This document shows, piece after piece, positions 63,937 to 64,000 of a DNA stretch of 64,000 bases. Source of the DNA: Candidatus Berkiella aquae (GTDB lineage: Bacteria; Pseudomonadota; Gammaproteobacteria; Berkiellales; Berkiellaceae); assembly GCF_001431295.2 (NCBI RefSeq), contig NZ_LKAJ02000001.1:806001-870000 (forward strand), written 5' to 3'. The notes under the pieces were generated by a model. That model was not told where the DNA came from. It saw only the letters and a program-made list of their open reading frames with translations, and did not search any database. Position 1 is the first letter of the stretch. Each line of letters starts with the position of its first letter. A program made the position numbers and the translations under genes.

Positions 63937-64000
63937 CTTGTTTGAATGCTACGCGCAGAGCAATTCTGCGCTTGCAATCAGGGAGAAAATCGCGATTATC

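Overview
The window reads as chromosome of a gammaproteobacterium with the habits of an amoeba- or arthropod-associated intracellular lineage, most likely of the order Legionellales (Legionella/Coxiella/Berkiella-like). The core genes have gammaproteobacterial order (metY-rimP-nusA-infB-rbfA-truB-rpsO-pnp, and the lip-dac-rod-leuS-lnt-miaB cluster). PPi-dependent phosphofructokinase, F-box and leucine-rich-repeat proteins, proteins ending in eukaryotic prenylation boxes and large effector-like proteins of no known family point to a host-manipulating bacterium. The genus assignment is inference; no database was searched.

Layout. 1-5.3 kb: 3' end of a very large filamentous-haemagglutinin-type exoprotein with a RES/ADP-ribosyltransferase-like C-terminal toxin candidate, a small zinc-ribbon candidate immunity gene, a wrecked second copy of that gene, and two near-identical 0.66-kb composite repeats. 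5.4-10.4 kb: three double-glycine-leader peptides, a kinase-phosphatase, a coiled-coil protein and two adjacent small paralogues ending in CaaX boxes behind basic tails. 10.5-19.3 kb: the metY/nusA-infB/pnp translation and RNA-decay operon. 19.4-24.5 kb: tandem repeats and three lineage-specific proteins. 24.5-29.8 kb: metabolic and cell-wall recycling genes (hydratase-like, MAPEG, pfp, mpl, ubiX). 30-35 kb: an HU-like protein, a degenerate HU paralogue, an Hsp20 gene with two sigma-32 promoters, secreted proteins and a kinase-like protein. 35-44.6 kb: lipA-lipB-ybeD-dacA-rlpA-mltB-rodA-mrdA on the minus strand. 44.9-49.1 kb: an accessory island with a DUF2059 protein, a helicase remnant, two F-box proteins with basic C-termini and a fourth double-glycine peptide. 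49.1-61.2 kb: yaiI, a tag/GIY-YIG fusion, rlmH, rsfS, holA, lptE, leuS, lnt, corC, ybeY, phoH and miaB. 61.4-63.9 kb: an aminotransferase and ddl.

The two minus-strand blocks at 35-44.6 kb and 50.3-61.2 kb together match, gene for gene, the lipA-to-miaB cluster of enterobacteria, so the 44.6-50.3 kb stretch looks like an insertion into an ancestral super-cluster. nadD, usually between holA and rsfS, is absent there. The cluster builds the rod-shape wall machinery, lipoylates proteins, makes lipoproteins and LPS-assembly parts, and matures ribosomes and tRNA.

The features most likely to be new are the paired CaaX proteins, the family of double-glycine peptides, the F-box pair with nuclear-localisation-like tails, the toxin/immunity locus invaded by repeats, and a structured repeat whose stems covary between copies just upstream of rlpA and holA.
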